Assembly: GCA_035222895.1 (NCBI GenBank)
Contig: JAVYIG010000641.1
Location: 1 to 64,000, forward strand
Direction of reading: 5' to 3'
DNA length: 64,000 nt
Source of the DNA: Strongylocentrotus droebachiensis
Taxonomy: Eukaryota; Echinodermata; Echinoidea; Camarodonta; Strongylocentrotidae
Shown here: piece by piece, positions 1 through 13,200 of the stretch
Position numbering within the stretch: the first letter of the stretch is position 1
How the letters are laid out: each line of letters begins with the position of its first letter
Notes under the pieces: generated by a model
Told to the model about the DNA's origin: nothing
What the model saw: the letters and a program-made list of their open reading frames with translations, nothing else
The model's database searches: none
Program-made: the position numbers and the translations under genes

Positions 1-1790
1 CCCTGCCTCCTTCGATATAATGAAGAAGAATATGAATTGTTAAAAGTAGTAATATTTTGTGAATAGAGAAGACTCCCTTTGGTGAACATGTTTTGATTTC
101 CTCAAAATAGGCGAGGTCAGGATGGAATAGTTAATTCCTCATTACCAGGTCCCTCGGAGAGGACCTATAGCCGTCGGCCGTCTGGTTGCTTACTTAAAAG
201 CATTTATGCTTTCTTGGCAGTCGGGTAAAATACCACCAATAACCAATTAACCAATTCAATATTTTTGAGGGGGGAGGAGGTGGGAGCTAGATGATGGTAG
301 AGTAGAAGTTTCGGATTGAGTTTTGGCTTTCTTTTTTGTGTGTGCACTCGAAGTCGTAATAATAAGAATATCAGTCAATACACACAAGGGCGTTGACCAG
401 GATTTTGAAGGGTGGGGGGGGGGGGGTGTTTTTTGCCCAATTTGTGAGAAAATATTTAGTGGCGAATCAGTCGGCCGCTGAATAAACAAGGGGGTATAAG
501 CACTAATTTGTGGGGGGGGGGGTGGAGTGAAAATTCCTTTTTTCCCCTCAACATCCACCCCCACCCTTGAGCAAAAAAACCCCAAAACAAGAAAAAAAAA
601 TCTCTTTTTTTGTTGGGGGGGGGGGGGTGGGCATAGATAAAACACATATAACGGGTGTCTTTCAACGAGTGTTTGAAAGAGCTAGTGATAACTTACGTCG
701 GGTGGATGCGCTTAATTCGTTTAAACAAAAAGTGAATTTTTAACGATTTTTTTTTTTTTTTTTTTTTGGGGGGGGGGGGTAAAATTCCATAGATAGGTTA
801 ACATGTTAGGCTGCTGACTCTGACTATAGGGGGCGTTGTGAAATGTGCTAAATATTTTCTCACAAATTGGGCCCTATCTTGCCGCCCCTGGTAGGTGTTA
901 ATGAACATGGTGCTACCTGGGTCCTTCTTTATTAAATATTTATTTAGCTATTTTCCCAAACGATATTTAATAATCTCTAATAACACAGGGGCGAAGAAAG
1001 ATATGGGACATTCATACATGCCTACAAGGAAACCATTCTCCATTCATATGTTTAATGTTGTGTTGCATGCTAATGCTTCACCCCTGCCCCCCTTCGATAT
1101 AATGAAGAAGAATATGAATTGTTAAAAGTAGTAATATTTTGTGAATAGAGAAGACTCCCTTTGGTGAACATGTTTTGATTTCCTCAAAATAGGCGAGGTC
1201 AGGATGGAATAGTTAATTCCTCATTACCAGGTCCCTCGGAGAGGACCTATAGCCGTCGGCCGTCTGGTTGCTTACTTACAAGCATTTATGCTTTCTTGGC
1301 CGACAGTCGGGTAAAATAACCACCAATAACCAACCAACCAATTCAATATTTTTGAGGGGGGTGGGGGGAGGTGGGAGCGAGATGATGGATAGCTGAATAG
1401 AAGTTTCGGATTGAGTTTCGGCTTTCTTTTTGTGTGTGTGCACTTGAAGTCGTAATAATAAGAATATTCAGTAAATTGTCCATATACACACAAGGGCGTA
1501 TCCAGGATTTTGAAGGGGGGGGTGCCAATTTGTGAGAAAATATTTATTGGCGAATCAGTCAGCCGCTGAATAAGCACGGGGGTATAGATCTAAGCTTTAT
1601 TTTTTATTTTTTTTTTTTTTTTAATTCTTTTTTTTTTGGGGGGGGGGGGGGGTGGAGTGAAAATTCCTTTTTCCCCCTCAACATCCACCCCCACCCTTGA
1701 GCACAAAAAAAACAAGAACATTTTCCCCTTTTTTTGGCTGGGGGGGGGGGGGGGCATAGATAAAACACATATAACGGGTGTCTTTCAAAT
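1..1790. repeat. Tandem duplication, about 1.08 kb period
   Basis: The segment starting near 1 (ccctgcctccttcgatataa) recurs near 1083, offset by about 1082 bases, and the two copies stay alignable for about 700 bases. Both carry the same G-rich island, the 'caggattttgaag' segment and the 'acacatataacgggtgtctttcaa' segment. They differ by small insertions and homopolymer length. The first copy begins at or before the window edge, so more units may lie outside. I see no credible gene here; the proline-rich reading frames come from G/C homopolymers. Confidence 0.85.
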
Positions 1791-1865
1791 TCTAAAATAA
1801 CCCCTGTTTGCCCCCACCCCCCCCCCCCCCCCACCCCACTTCGGGCCCCCCTCGATACGCCCTTG
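1491..1865. mobile_element. Small inverted-repeat element, 375 bp
   Basis: The left end caagggcgtatccagg and the right end (reverse complement caagggcgtatcgagg) form inverted termini. CACA lies directly outside both ends, consistent with a 4-bp target-site duplication. The interior is dominated by G runs and one C run with no coding capacity, so this looks like a non-autonomous DNA element. A related left end lies near 388 in the other tandem copy. Confidence 0.55.
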
Positions 1866-1879
1866 CACAAACTAGGCCA

Positions 1880-4140
1880 TGTTATTTTTTATATTTTGTT
1901 ATTACACTCGCGTTTGATAGAGCTATATATTTTGTGTGTGTGGGAAAAGGGCAATCAATCAGGAATGTAAATTTTACATCACGTGACCATCAATAGCCAA
2001 TGAACGAACGACTTTGTCACCTCGATACCGTACACAAATTTTGGAGACGGAGATAATTTTTTTTATTGAATTTCATTTGGAACATGAACCGGTAAGGATC
2101 AATTATTTTATTATATTGTCTTGACATTATCGTAATTTTCAATTTTTAAACGAGGAAATTGTTGCATTGAAACATATTGAAATAATGGCAGAAATGTATT
2201 CGCTTTAGTTTACTCAGCAGCTATTCGCGATTAGGGTGTTTGAGGCGTCTTGCCTCGCCAGGCCTCCGGGGCGGAAGGGACGAGCCCTTGCCTTGACGAT
2301 GACGTTATGTGCTGCTGGGCCGGGGTGGCCTGTGGGGAATCATCAAATCTACACACTGTCACTGCACTGTAGATCTAGCTGTTTTCAAAGTCAAAGACCA
2401 TAATATTATGATATAATTTAATGTAACTCCGGCGTGGAGATACCCTATTTCGGCGTCGGAGCTTCCTGGAGTTACCCAATGAAGTAAATATTCATCAAAA
2501 TGTCCAGATCTAACTTAGAAATCTAGTAGAACTAGATCTAGATCTATGTGGGTCTAGTATGTAGTACTAGTAGGTCTAGACTAGTAGTAGATTCTATTTC
2601 TAGGCCTAGTTAGATCTATCTAGTATCTAGTCTAACTTTAGATCTACTACAACTAGTCTACTAGAAGTAGAATTCTACTAAGTTCTAGGGCCTACTAGAC
2701 CTAGAATCTAGTCTAGTACTAGAGTCTACTAAGTACTAGACCTAGTCACTACCATATACCACTAGACCATGTAGATCTAGACTAGAAGTCTAGATCTAAC
2801 TTTAGGTCTGAAGGAGTGAAGCCAAAGCAAGTTTCAAACGCTTGAAAGGTCATGATTTAAAAGTCGATATGTTTGTTATGTTACGTGTCAACTTTCTTAT
2901 CTTTTTCACAGTATTTTTCCTAAAAACCAAGACTTAGAGGTCTAGATCTAGACTATACTGAGTGAGTCTAACCGTAAACTAAGACCAGTAAGAGTTAACT
3001 TACACACGCACGCGCCCGCAGGCACCCGACCGTCGGGACGGTATAGACTAGACTCTACTAGATCTAGACCCTAGACTCTAATTGTATTAATTGTGCTTCA
3101 GTTTGCCGTGCAAATCCTGCGAGAAAGTGCATATTATAAATCTTTGTTTTTATTAATTTTAGAGTCTAGGAAAAATACTGTGAAAAAGATAAAAGATAAA
3201 AATTGACACGAAAAAGGTAACAAACATATCAACACTTAGATCTATATCAAATTTTGGATAGAATCTAGATCTAGACTTCTGAACTAGCACAGAGGAGGGG
3301 TACTGTACTCAAAAGGAAGAAGAAGAAGAAGAAGTACATGTAGATCTAGATCTTAATAATCTGAACTTAACTCGTAATCGTATTATTAGAGTCGTAACTA
3401 AACACAGTAACACTAACTTAAGTTTAACATTAAGTAATTACGATTTACGAATTAGACTTGTCTAGATCTAGGCCTATGGACTAACAAGTCTGTCGACATG
3501 TACAGAAGAAGAAGAAGAAGGCCTAACGTTATATTTTTATTTTTTGATAACTTTTTTTTAAACAGTTAAGAATAAGGGTAAGACTTAAGAGTTAAGAATA
3601 AGAGTTAAGTTAGCCTACTGTTAGTGTTACAGACTAATGACTGTCTTAAGTTTATTTTTGAGAATATGAACTGTCACTTGTCAGTGTCACTTTGCATGCC
3701 AAGACAAGAGGCAAGACGGACTTGCCCGTTTGTCGTTTGGCCTTAATTTTGGGGGAAATTCAGGATAGAGTCTGGAGTCAAAATTTCTCACAAGATTGCA
3801 ATAGTTAAAAGTTGAGACATTTAACCAATTTTCACTAGGGTCTAGATCTAGGCCCTAGGCCTACCCCAGTGGAATGGAGAGTACATTTGTGCGCTCTAAA
3901 CTTAGTTTAAGTTAAAATCTAAAGCACAGAATTGTAAATCCTAATTGAATCCAGTAATACTGGGGTACATGTAGCTTCCATTAAATGCTTTGGTAAATTA
4001 ACTGGTAAATTGCTTTTAAGAATTAGTCAACTTTATTGAAATTACTAATATTAATATCGTTATTTTTTGTCATTATTATTTATTGTAATCATAATTATTA
4101 TTCTCTTATCTCTAATTCATTTTATTATTGTTATTCACAG
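1880..4140. other. Upstream region of gene 1, no coding sequence seen
   Basis: No convincing coding sequence. A CpG-rich patch at about 2225-2340 is the best promoter candidate for gene 1 because the rest is AT-rich, but no initiator or TATA element decides it. The segment ends in a good splice acceptor (ttattgttattcacag, ending at 4140) that probably closes a 5' UTR intron. Confidence 0.4.
2510..3480. repeat. CTAG / AGATCT-rich low-complexity DNA
   Basis: The palindromic words ctag, agatct and tctaga occur at very high density, for example throughout 2515-2800 and again at 2935-3070 and 3235-3480. There is no simple tandem period; the words are shuffled. Short (AAG)n runs sit at 3316-3335 and 3505-3520. 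Confidence 0.6.
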
Positions 4141-4295
4141 CTAAAGGATAACCAGACTCAGATACTTTGGATTTAGTTCATCTACATGTACACTGTATAC
4201 ATACATGTGTAGATTTCTTTCTCCTGAGCCGCGTGTGGAGAAGAAGCAACAAAGATGTGGGCCTCAAATGGGAGCTTTGGTGGAGAAGTAGAACA
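4141..4295 (+). CDS. Gene 1, first coding exon (start codon at 4255)
   Basis: The exon opens after a strong acceptor ending at 4140 and carries about 114 bases of 5' UTR. The ATG at 4255 follows 'caaag' and starts MWASNGSFGGEVEQ. It ends in phase 2 before gtaagt at 4296. Joining to 6732 gives a clean Q-P-Y reading, which supports both the start and the splice. Confidence 0.75.
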
Positions 4296-7200
4296 GTAAG
4301 TGCAATCTGTTTTTCTACTCTCTTTCTTTAAAGGCACACTGTCCTACTTGTAGCTACTTGGTCCCTCTATGTAGAAAACTTCCCCAATCGGTGCCTGTTG
4401 GTCCCCCATGATCCTCTTTTTCTTATGTTAAATGAGAGCTGAGTTCATGAGATAGCCACCTGTCTCAGTGACAGTGACCTCGCTGGCTCGCTGGGTGGTC
4501 TAATCCCTTCTAGCTGAAGTAGTAAAGTCTGCCTTTAACTACATGTACATGTACATGTGTGTAGGTCATCTCTTTAAACAAAAACGTATTCTGTTTTCAT
4601 TAACATTGCTTCATTTGCTTGTAAACATTGCAATATTTCTTCTTTAGATACACTACATTGTATTAATAGGAAATGTCTGGACAGAGAATTTCTAACTTGT
4701 AAAAGTGTTTGAATTGAGAGAAAGACAGAGAGAGAGAGAGAGAGGGGGAGGAGGAAAGGGGAGGGGTGATAGAAAAGAGAGAGCATGTTGGTCAAAATAT
4801 TTAAATATGCTACAAGTGTATGTTCCATCATTTTTCTTGATTTTGATAGTACATACCGGTAATGATGATGATGATGATTGTGATTATGATGAAGGTGGTA
4901 ATGATGTCTACTTTTATAATGAACACAACATTAACAGTAATACTTTACTTAATACAATGATTAGTTCACTGTGCATTACATCTTTTATGACTATGCAATG
5001 AAAACATCAATTGAAATTGACGTGTATAGATTATCCTTAGAATGAAATATATTATGAAAGCCCCTACCATGTGGAACGTACCAGCCCACCTTATTTGATG
5101 AGACAGGTCTGCATTATCTCTTATTGGTGCATGGGAAAGGCCTTTAAGTGAAATTCAAAGTATCAAATCTGGTCAGGGTCACAGGTTAATCATTTGTACA
5201 GAGTTTTATACATACATTCAGATCTACCGTTACTTCATATCTGTCAAATAAAAGCTAATTGTTTTTATTGGGCATGGTTTTTTGTTTTATTTTCAATGAT
5301 TATAATAATGATTGCCAATGCATGTTACAACTAAAACTGAACGTGTTTTGAATACAAATACATGTAGTATGTACTGTACATACATGTACAATTATAGTTT
5401 TAACATACATTGGTAATCATTATTAATTATTTAAAATTATATCAAAAAAGAAAAAAAATGGCATAAACAAGAGCAATAACATTTGTGATACATGTACATT
5501 TCATTTATCAGTCAGTGTATTTTATACTTCAATACTGTCTCTTCCCTTCATTATTACAATGAAAGTAATAATCCTTTATCAGATCATAGATACAATGCTA
5601 TTAGATGTTTTGAGATAGGATGAAATGCTGCCTGCATATTAAATTCATTGCACGTATGATTAATGTGTGTTCAACTGTTCATGATGTGTGTGTGATTGCA
5701 GCTGTCAACACATTGTTACCAGTACAATACATTTATTTAATTGATTGCATTGTGTGGTAGGTCATTTGTTCCTATAGGAACGACTGGCAGTGAAATGTCA
5801 TTATACACTGTACTGACAGTATAGTACAATAATATTTTTACAATTTGATTTATTTGATGACGGCTAGTTTTGGATGACAATGAGCATCATGGATAAATCA
5901 TGTAAATTGCATGTACAGTGTACTGTATTTAAATAGATGTGGGAACTCCCTTTATCAATTATCATGAATAGGCAAGAAATTCATACATGTAGCTCTCCGA
6001 TTCTCTCTCCCACTCTTGCTTTTTCTGTCTCTATCTATCTCTTGCCAGTCACCGTCTCTCATAGAAATCTTCTTGTCGTTAACCATCGAGCTTTTACTCC
6101 TCAAGAGTTACTCATTTTCTTTTACCTCTTTCTCAATTCTTTTCATGTACACTATTTTGTGATCTGCAAACTTGAACAGTATTCTAGTTTTAGATCCAAT
6201 ATTTTACATTGCATGACAATATTACCATGACATGATTCTCTCATGAATTTCAAGCCATATTACTGCCGTTTAAGTTTATCAGTATGAAATGTAAAATAAT
6301 CGTGACACTAATTTCATGATTTCTTACTCAAATTTTGCATTTAATATAAGTTAAAATTGTTTCCATTTTTACTCAAGTTATTATTGAACATTATCACAAT
6401 CTAAAGCCTACCACAGTATACAGCACTAAAAGCTGCATGTACATGTACAGTATGTTCATGGATGCATGGTGCTTGAATCAGCTACATGTATGCAAGGATA
6501 CTTGCAAATTGCAATGTGGCCTTTTTGTGACAGTTTCTTTTTCCTGCATTATGTACACATCTTTTGGGGTCTTCAGAAATATTGTCCCCAAGTAATATAT
6601 ATGAACTTTTGAAATAGAGTCCATTAATTAAATAATCTAACATATTTTATAACACATTACACATGTAAATGAATAGGTGATTGTATTAGAAGCAGGAAAT
6701 AAATGGCTACTTTTTCCATTCCCCTCCGTAGGCCCTATCAAAACAAGTTTGGAGGATCGCATCCTCTTCCATCCATCCCTTCCTCCCAGACTCCACAACC
6801 CAGCTTTGATAATGCCCTGGTACCAGTGGGTGGGCGTCGCTCCCAGCTCTCCCAGCTCTCTCAGATACCCAATGGTGGAGGCCAGTTTTCTAATGGAGAT
6901 TACCACACTGGAAGAATTCAACAGATGGAGAATAGACTGGGTGTGGCAGAGCAGTCTAATAGAGCACTCCTAGAGGAGGTCGTCAGGTTACAAGGTAACA
7001 ATTCAGTTCAGTTCATTTTATTCAAAACCACACAAAACATGATATAATATAATATAATATGTTACATACAAACGACATATTTTAACTTGATTACATCATA
7101 AACTGAATGGTTTTAGGACCCCTTTAGAAGCTGAGCTTGTGAGCGAGACCCTGTAGTCAACAAAATACATTAACAGTAAAAAGAATGTAACAATTTTGCC

Positions 7201-10200
7201 CTGACCATTTACCAATAATCACAGCCAAGATGAGGCCTGTTCATACATCCTTAGTTAAATTTTCTACAGAACAACTGGTTATGAGCCAGCACATGAGAAA
7301 TAGACTAATGGTAATGATTTAGTTGGTTAGTAAAATGTACCTCAAATTATTGTCTTAGAAGATAAACAAAAATAAGATTATTCAGTATTATTGTAAGGCT
7401 TTAAATTTTGAGTTAATGATTATACTACGAGTATCAAAGAGGGGTTGCCCAACCCAATTCTGGTCATTTTTAAATGGCTGCATGTCATAAATAATTAATT
7501 GAATTGGAGTGACTTTATCAGTGATTAACGACATTCACTCAGATACATACTGTACATGTATATACATGTAAGAAGTTCTATTAATGCATAAGGACCCATA
7601 GATGTTTCGTACTGGATTATACATGAAGCTGAATAAGGATCGAGAACCAGAGAGTTTAATCACAGCCCCAGAAAGCCAACTGTCAGCTAAAAGTTCTTTT
7701 TGAGTTGGGCTATGAATGATTGCAGCCACTCCATCCACAATCATGCCACAGCCCCTGGAAATAATCCTCACTTTGTGTGTATGTCTTATTAAACTGACAG
7801 GTGAACTAAAGCAAACATATAGGACCACAGAGGATACATTACTTGCCGAAAGACAAGCCAGACAGCAGCTCACAGAAAACATCCGTGCTTCTAACGACCT
7901 GATTGGTCAGCTTGGAGCTCGGTTGAAACGAGCAGAGGAGCGAGTATCTGATGAAAGAACAGCTGTAGGTGCTTTGGTAAATCATACTAAACAGGTTGAA
8001 CAGGCTGTACTGGGTAGTCAACAAGAAATACTTGCAAAGAGAGATCAGCAGATGACAAGGTTAGTCAGTAATTCTATTTCATTTTGACTCAATTTTCAAA
8101 TTTTTGTGTGATTTATTACTTCTCAGAATATAGACATAGCTTTACAAACTAGTCATTCTGTAATTCTGAATGAGAATTCCCATATTATGGGGTCTGTTGA
8201 ACCAATATAAACCTAAATGTAGTTATTAAAAATATGTAAAGTACATTGAGAATCAGATGCATGGGCATGTTCACTGTCATGACTGTAAACCATGTACCTC
8301 ATTTCTCTTCTAAATTAGTTCTCAAATAGTCTACATTTTGCATCAATTTCCTTTAAACATTGGATATTTTGTATTTTGCAACATACATGTACGTATGTTT
8401 TTTTAACATGATAATTCTATTCACTCGTATTGCCGTCATGCACACGGCCTGATAATTATCTGATTTAAATCGGTTTCCTGATTTTCTTTGGATTTTTTTT
8501 TCACGATTTTTCCTTTATTTTCTCTACCGTATTCTTCCCTATTGTTCCCTATTCTTTCCCAATTTTCTGACTCAAAAAGGGGGGAATTTTGTTAGATGCC
8601 ATTTTTTCCCCACGTATCCTCTCTTTTTTTCTTTTTTTACTCAAGGGGGGCATGGTTGAGGCGGAAAAAAAAACTTTTCTTTTTTAGTGCATGACCAATG
8701 AAGATTAAATTTGAGATAAATGAAGTTGACGTACATGTACATGCATGTATTTCTTTCTCACAGGTATGCTGAACTGAAGAATGAATTAGATGAAGCTAAT
8801 CGGATGAGAGAGCAATTAGAACGAGTGACAACATCGTTGGTAGATGATGTGAGACAGGTGAAGGGTAGAACAGACACCTCTACGGTGGAGATAGGTAGTC
8901 TGGTTCATGATGTCAAGGAACGAACCAAGAGATTAGAAGAAGATAATAGGACATTGGTAAGTAGAGATAGGCCTCTTTGTTTTAATGGTTACAGATGATT
9001 TCGAGGGTTCAGTGACACAAAGACGTAACTCCATACTTTGCCAAAATGAGTATTTGACATCAAAATGTTCAGAAAAATGTGGGCTTTCCAGGAAACACAA
9101 AGACTTAAAGGTATTACAAAGTTTTGGGAAATTTTGAAAATGGGTGGATAGTGAATCTTGACAATTTTGATATATTTGGATGCCACTGTGGATGTATTAA
9201 AAGCACTAGAAATCTTAGCCCCTAAAACACTTCTGCTTTCGACAAAAAATTGAATATAAAGATTTACCGGTGCTCCCGGTAAATTTTGATAAATTTCAAA
9301 AAGTTCCTACGGCCGTACAATGGTAGCTGCGACCATGAAAATCTCAGAATATGTAGTTGTGGTATATAGTTTCAGAACGGGAATATCTAATCGGTCGATT
9401 TTAGTCAATAAACATTGTTTTATGTGTGTGTGTGTGTGTGTATTGGGTTTTTACAGACGTGTATCAATCAGATATGATTATTTACGTCTGGGGACCGACC
9501 TTTAAACGTCACCATCCGAAAGACGTGACTCAGTTTCGAACCTGCGTCCTCGGCTGAATCAGTTTGTAACTTCCACTGTTAGCTGGATTACAGGCGCACG
9601 CCACAACGCCTAGTATTATGGTAGTATTATGGCTTAATTTATATCTTGACCTTGAGAGGGAGCTATTCAACATAAAGTGTGTATTCTTTACAATTTCATA
9701 ACTTTAGAGTCGATTTCAACCGCGACAACGACCACTGAATGTTGTAGGATCCCATATGCTTCCAATATGTTCATTTGAACCAAATTCATGACCCCATACC
9801 AAAACTTTGTATTACCTTTAACTCCACCCAACACCCCATTGAAGTCAATGGCTAGTAAAACATAGACTGAACTCCTTAAGGCCCAAGTGCTTAGTGACAC
9901 ATAAACCCCTTTTTCTCATAATGGAGTTACGTCTTTGTGTCACTGACACCTCGATTTGTTGTTAGAATTATTTATTGTATAAATGTACTACTATTAGATA
10001 TTTTCTAATTATAGTTCATAAATGTATCATTAATTAATTGCTTGTCAAATATTGCAATGTTTCAACGTAAATAGTTATTAAGTGGATTTTAAATTGTTTT
10101 GTTTGTTTCAAATTGTGCTTATCAAATGTATAAAAGAAAAAAAGTGACTGCAATTATTTTTGTTCAATTTTCCAACGATTATATTCTTCTTTTTTTGGGG

Positions 10201-13200
10201 GGGGAGGGGGGGGGGGGGTAGAGGAGGGGGGGGGTGGGGTGGATAGGCAGCATAGCAGTCTGGAATATTTAAGTCTGTAACAACTTGGCCCACCGTGGAT
10301 ATATATACATGTATATTGATATTGAATAGGCCTAAAATAAATGCATGCACTTCTTTACTGCCTTTATTATGATGAGGCACTGCTGTCTGTTTGCTATCCT
10401 ACTATTCACCTCTGCTTCTTTCACCTTTATCATTGGTGTCTTCCATGGGATGAATCAGAGGGTAAGATTAATACTAACTAAGCACTTTGCAGAACAGACT
10501 TTATAACACTGTATTAGAAAGTGATAGTAATTACACAGAGGATGCTGTTCTTATTGTTGAAGATCATTGTATTTTTATTTCCCTGCACATTTAACAAAAA
10601 TCACTTCCTTGTGTACAAGATTATAAATGTTTGATAGTTTATTGAATTGCTCAATCATATATTTTTGTTTCGTACATATAAGTTGGGGCCTTATTAATAT
10701 AAAGCAAGATAAATTAGTGAATCAATTCGTGTATGCATATTTAAAGATTAATTGTTGTATAGAGAGTACATCAAGGGATTATTACATTATTTAAATTATT
10801 AACTATATAATGGGACAACATATATCTGAGTGACATAACTATTAACTAACAGCATTTACATGTACTCTACATACATATGTACTATATATTGTAGATTACA
10901 TGTAGATAAAATGTTGAATTTACTCAATTTGATACTACAGTATATCTTCATATTCTGCAGGTTCAGTATAAATATTTACCTAGGTTTTGAATTAAGTCCA
11001 CATGCTATCACCAAATTCACCATCACATACAATAGTTTGATTATGCATCACTTAAATGTACATGTATGTACAAGCTAGTTTCCAAGTGTAGCATTTCAAA
11101 ACTTTTTTTTTCTCAATGCATTATGATCACTTTGTAGTACAAAACAGCTTAAATTAGTCAAGACGGGGGAAAGAAGAAGAAATAAAAGTAGAGATTGGTT
11201 TGCAATGTTTTGTTGTCGTAAATGATTATGGGACTTAATCCTCTGAAATTAGTCTTGCAGAAATGGGGGGTACATTTATTTTGGATAATTTGTAATGTAA
11301 TTGTAGAGAACTAGGAGTGTCAAATCTGACAGACAAGGGCACTTTATAATAACCAATTATTATTATTAGTGTTGTTATCATCTTATGTGCAATGATGTAA
11401 ATATTTTGCAGTATTGTCACTCACATGATGTTGTTGATGATATTGAGTGTTTTGTTTTGACACTTGCACTTGAAAATATAGTATTTTTGTAACTCTAATT
11501 ATATTCTAATCAAACGTTTGTAATTATTGTCATATGTTTACGATTAAATGAACACCTGGGCCCCGTCTTACAAAGAGTTGATATCAATCGCAACTTATTT
11601 TGATTGATATCAATCGCAACTGTACATAAGAGATAGGAGACTGCAAACTTGCGATTGATTGGGGGACTTGCGACTGATTTGTATCAATCGTAACTCTTTG
11701 TAAGACGGGGCCCAGTGTCTAACACATATATATCCCCTGTCATACCCTTACTTACACCAATATACCCTCTATGTTACAGCCACTTGTCATAGATCTATGT
11801 TAATGATTATGAACACCCACTATGTATCACATATCCTGTGTCACCCCCTCACCAATGAATGCACCAGTATACCCTCTTTGAAACACTGAGCCTCTTGTGG
11901 TCGTGTTGAGAACCCACAAGAGACTTCATGTATAAAATGTAAAACCCTTGGATAATTTGGATATCAATTACAAATCATTTCAGTATGAAACTGCTTTGTT
12001 TTCTTGAACACCCTTTGTGCTGTGGTAGCATATCATGTTTAAGAATTGAAATGTGTACGGATTAAAAATGGCTAGACTCCTCAAACATAAATACAATCAA
12101 GCAAATAGTGAAAACTCTTTCTTATTGTTTTTTTACATTTGGAAGCTATTCTACTAGATGCCAAATATAGGCAAAGTCCATGCGCCACAGAAGCCAGGGG
12201 ACTAAATTCATGAAAAGAGATCAAATTTCTTTTTGTTTAGAAAGAGGGCATATTTTGGTTCATATATGTGTAACGATCTTGTATCTTGTGTTTGTTTCTC
12301 ATTTACTAACATTCACTAGAATTCCAAGATATCTACTCTTATGAGTCTACCTGATCCATATCTTGAAAAACTTATGAGTCAAATGAAGGATCAAGTTGGT
12401 AACAGGTAAACCATCCAAACATTACATCTGGGGATTTGAAGCTTGCAATTCATTTTTTTAAATTTTTGTCTATACTTCGGTTGGAATTGAGCTTTTGCTA
12501 GCAGTTAGCTTTTAATTTATAGCTTTTAAAAAGAATTATCAACAGATATTCTTTTGCCTTCATTCTTGAAATTGTTTTCCTATACAAAAAATATAGATTC
12601 TTCATCTATGTCATCCCTCTTCCACCCTCTTCCCTCTTTTTGTGCACTGTTTTCTACGGTTTTACTTTGATTTGTGGTAGTTTTTGTAGTGTTCCTTTGA
12701 GCCTGTGTTTTCAAAGTTTTTAGCAGCTCGTTTCTTGTATGTTTATGTTTTGTCAGTTTTCCATGAATAAAAAAAAAAAGCACTGGTATTAGTACGGTAT
12801 GTAGAGATCTCAACTTGTGGATCCACCTTTACTATGAATCCAGTACGTAACACTCAGCACGTATCACTCAGCATTTATATAACAAATGAAAACCAGAATT
12901 TCATTAAAAGTAGATTTTTGTTGCAACGTCCTCTCGATCATTGTTCGCATAATCACTGTAACCTTGACTACCTATTGAGTCTAATTGTCAGGATTTCACT
13001 GCAGTTATGCACGTAGCCCATTTACACAGCACACATTGTATTTGTAATTAGCAATTAGGAAATGTCAAAGCAACTGACACGATATATCAATCAAGTTGGA
13101 TCGAAAATGTACATCTAGAATTTTCATATTTCAGGGAGATGTAATTTCAACAATATGGTATTTAGGTTTTAGATTGATCTTTGATTTTATATGTTTATAT

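Larger units (their letters stand above)
8998..9957. mobile_element. Nested TIR element family 'A', copy 1 (with internal insertions)
   Basis: Inverted termini cgagggttcagtgacacaaa (from 9002) and the complement of its partner ending at 9953, flanked on both sides by ATTT (8998-9001 and 9954-9957), a 4-bp target duplication. Its length is 952 bp, against about 249 bp for the copy at 18397, because a second element (9109-9817) is inserted inside. It has no coding capacity. Its position in an intron of gene 1 suggests a tolerated insertion. Confidence 0.85.
8957..12319 (+). other. Gene 1 intron 4 (3.4 kb), mostly transposable elements
   Basis: After the nest at 8998-9957 there is a T/G homopolymer region at about 10190-10240 and a hairpin element at 11556-11715. 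The rest is AT-rich with no supported exon. One open segment with a hydrophobic stretch (10372-10461) is discussed under rejected observations. Confidence 0.6.

Noticed and set aside
256..1870. Proline-rich frames on the - strand
   Set aside because: They derive from G homopolymers and differ between the two tandem copies.
10372..10461. Open segment reading MRHCCLFAILLFTSASFTFI followed by a donor-like gtaaga, a possible transmembrane or signal-anchor exon
   Set aside because: It has no in-frame acceptor that joins exon 4 and it interrupts an otherwise soluble coiled coil. It could only be an alternative first exon and nothing upstream supports a promoter.
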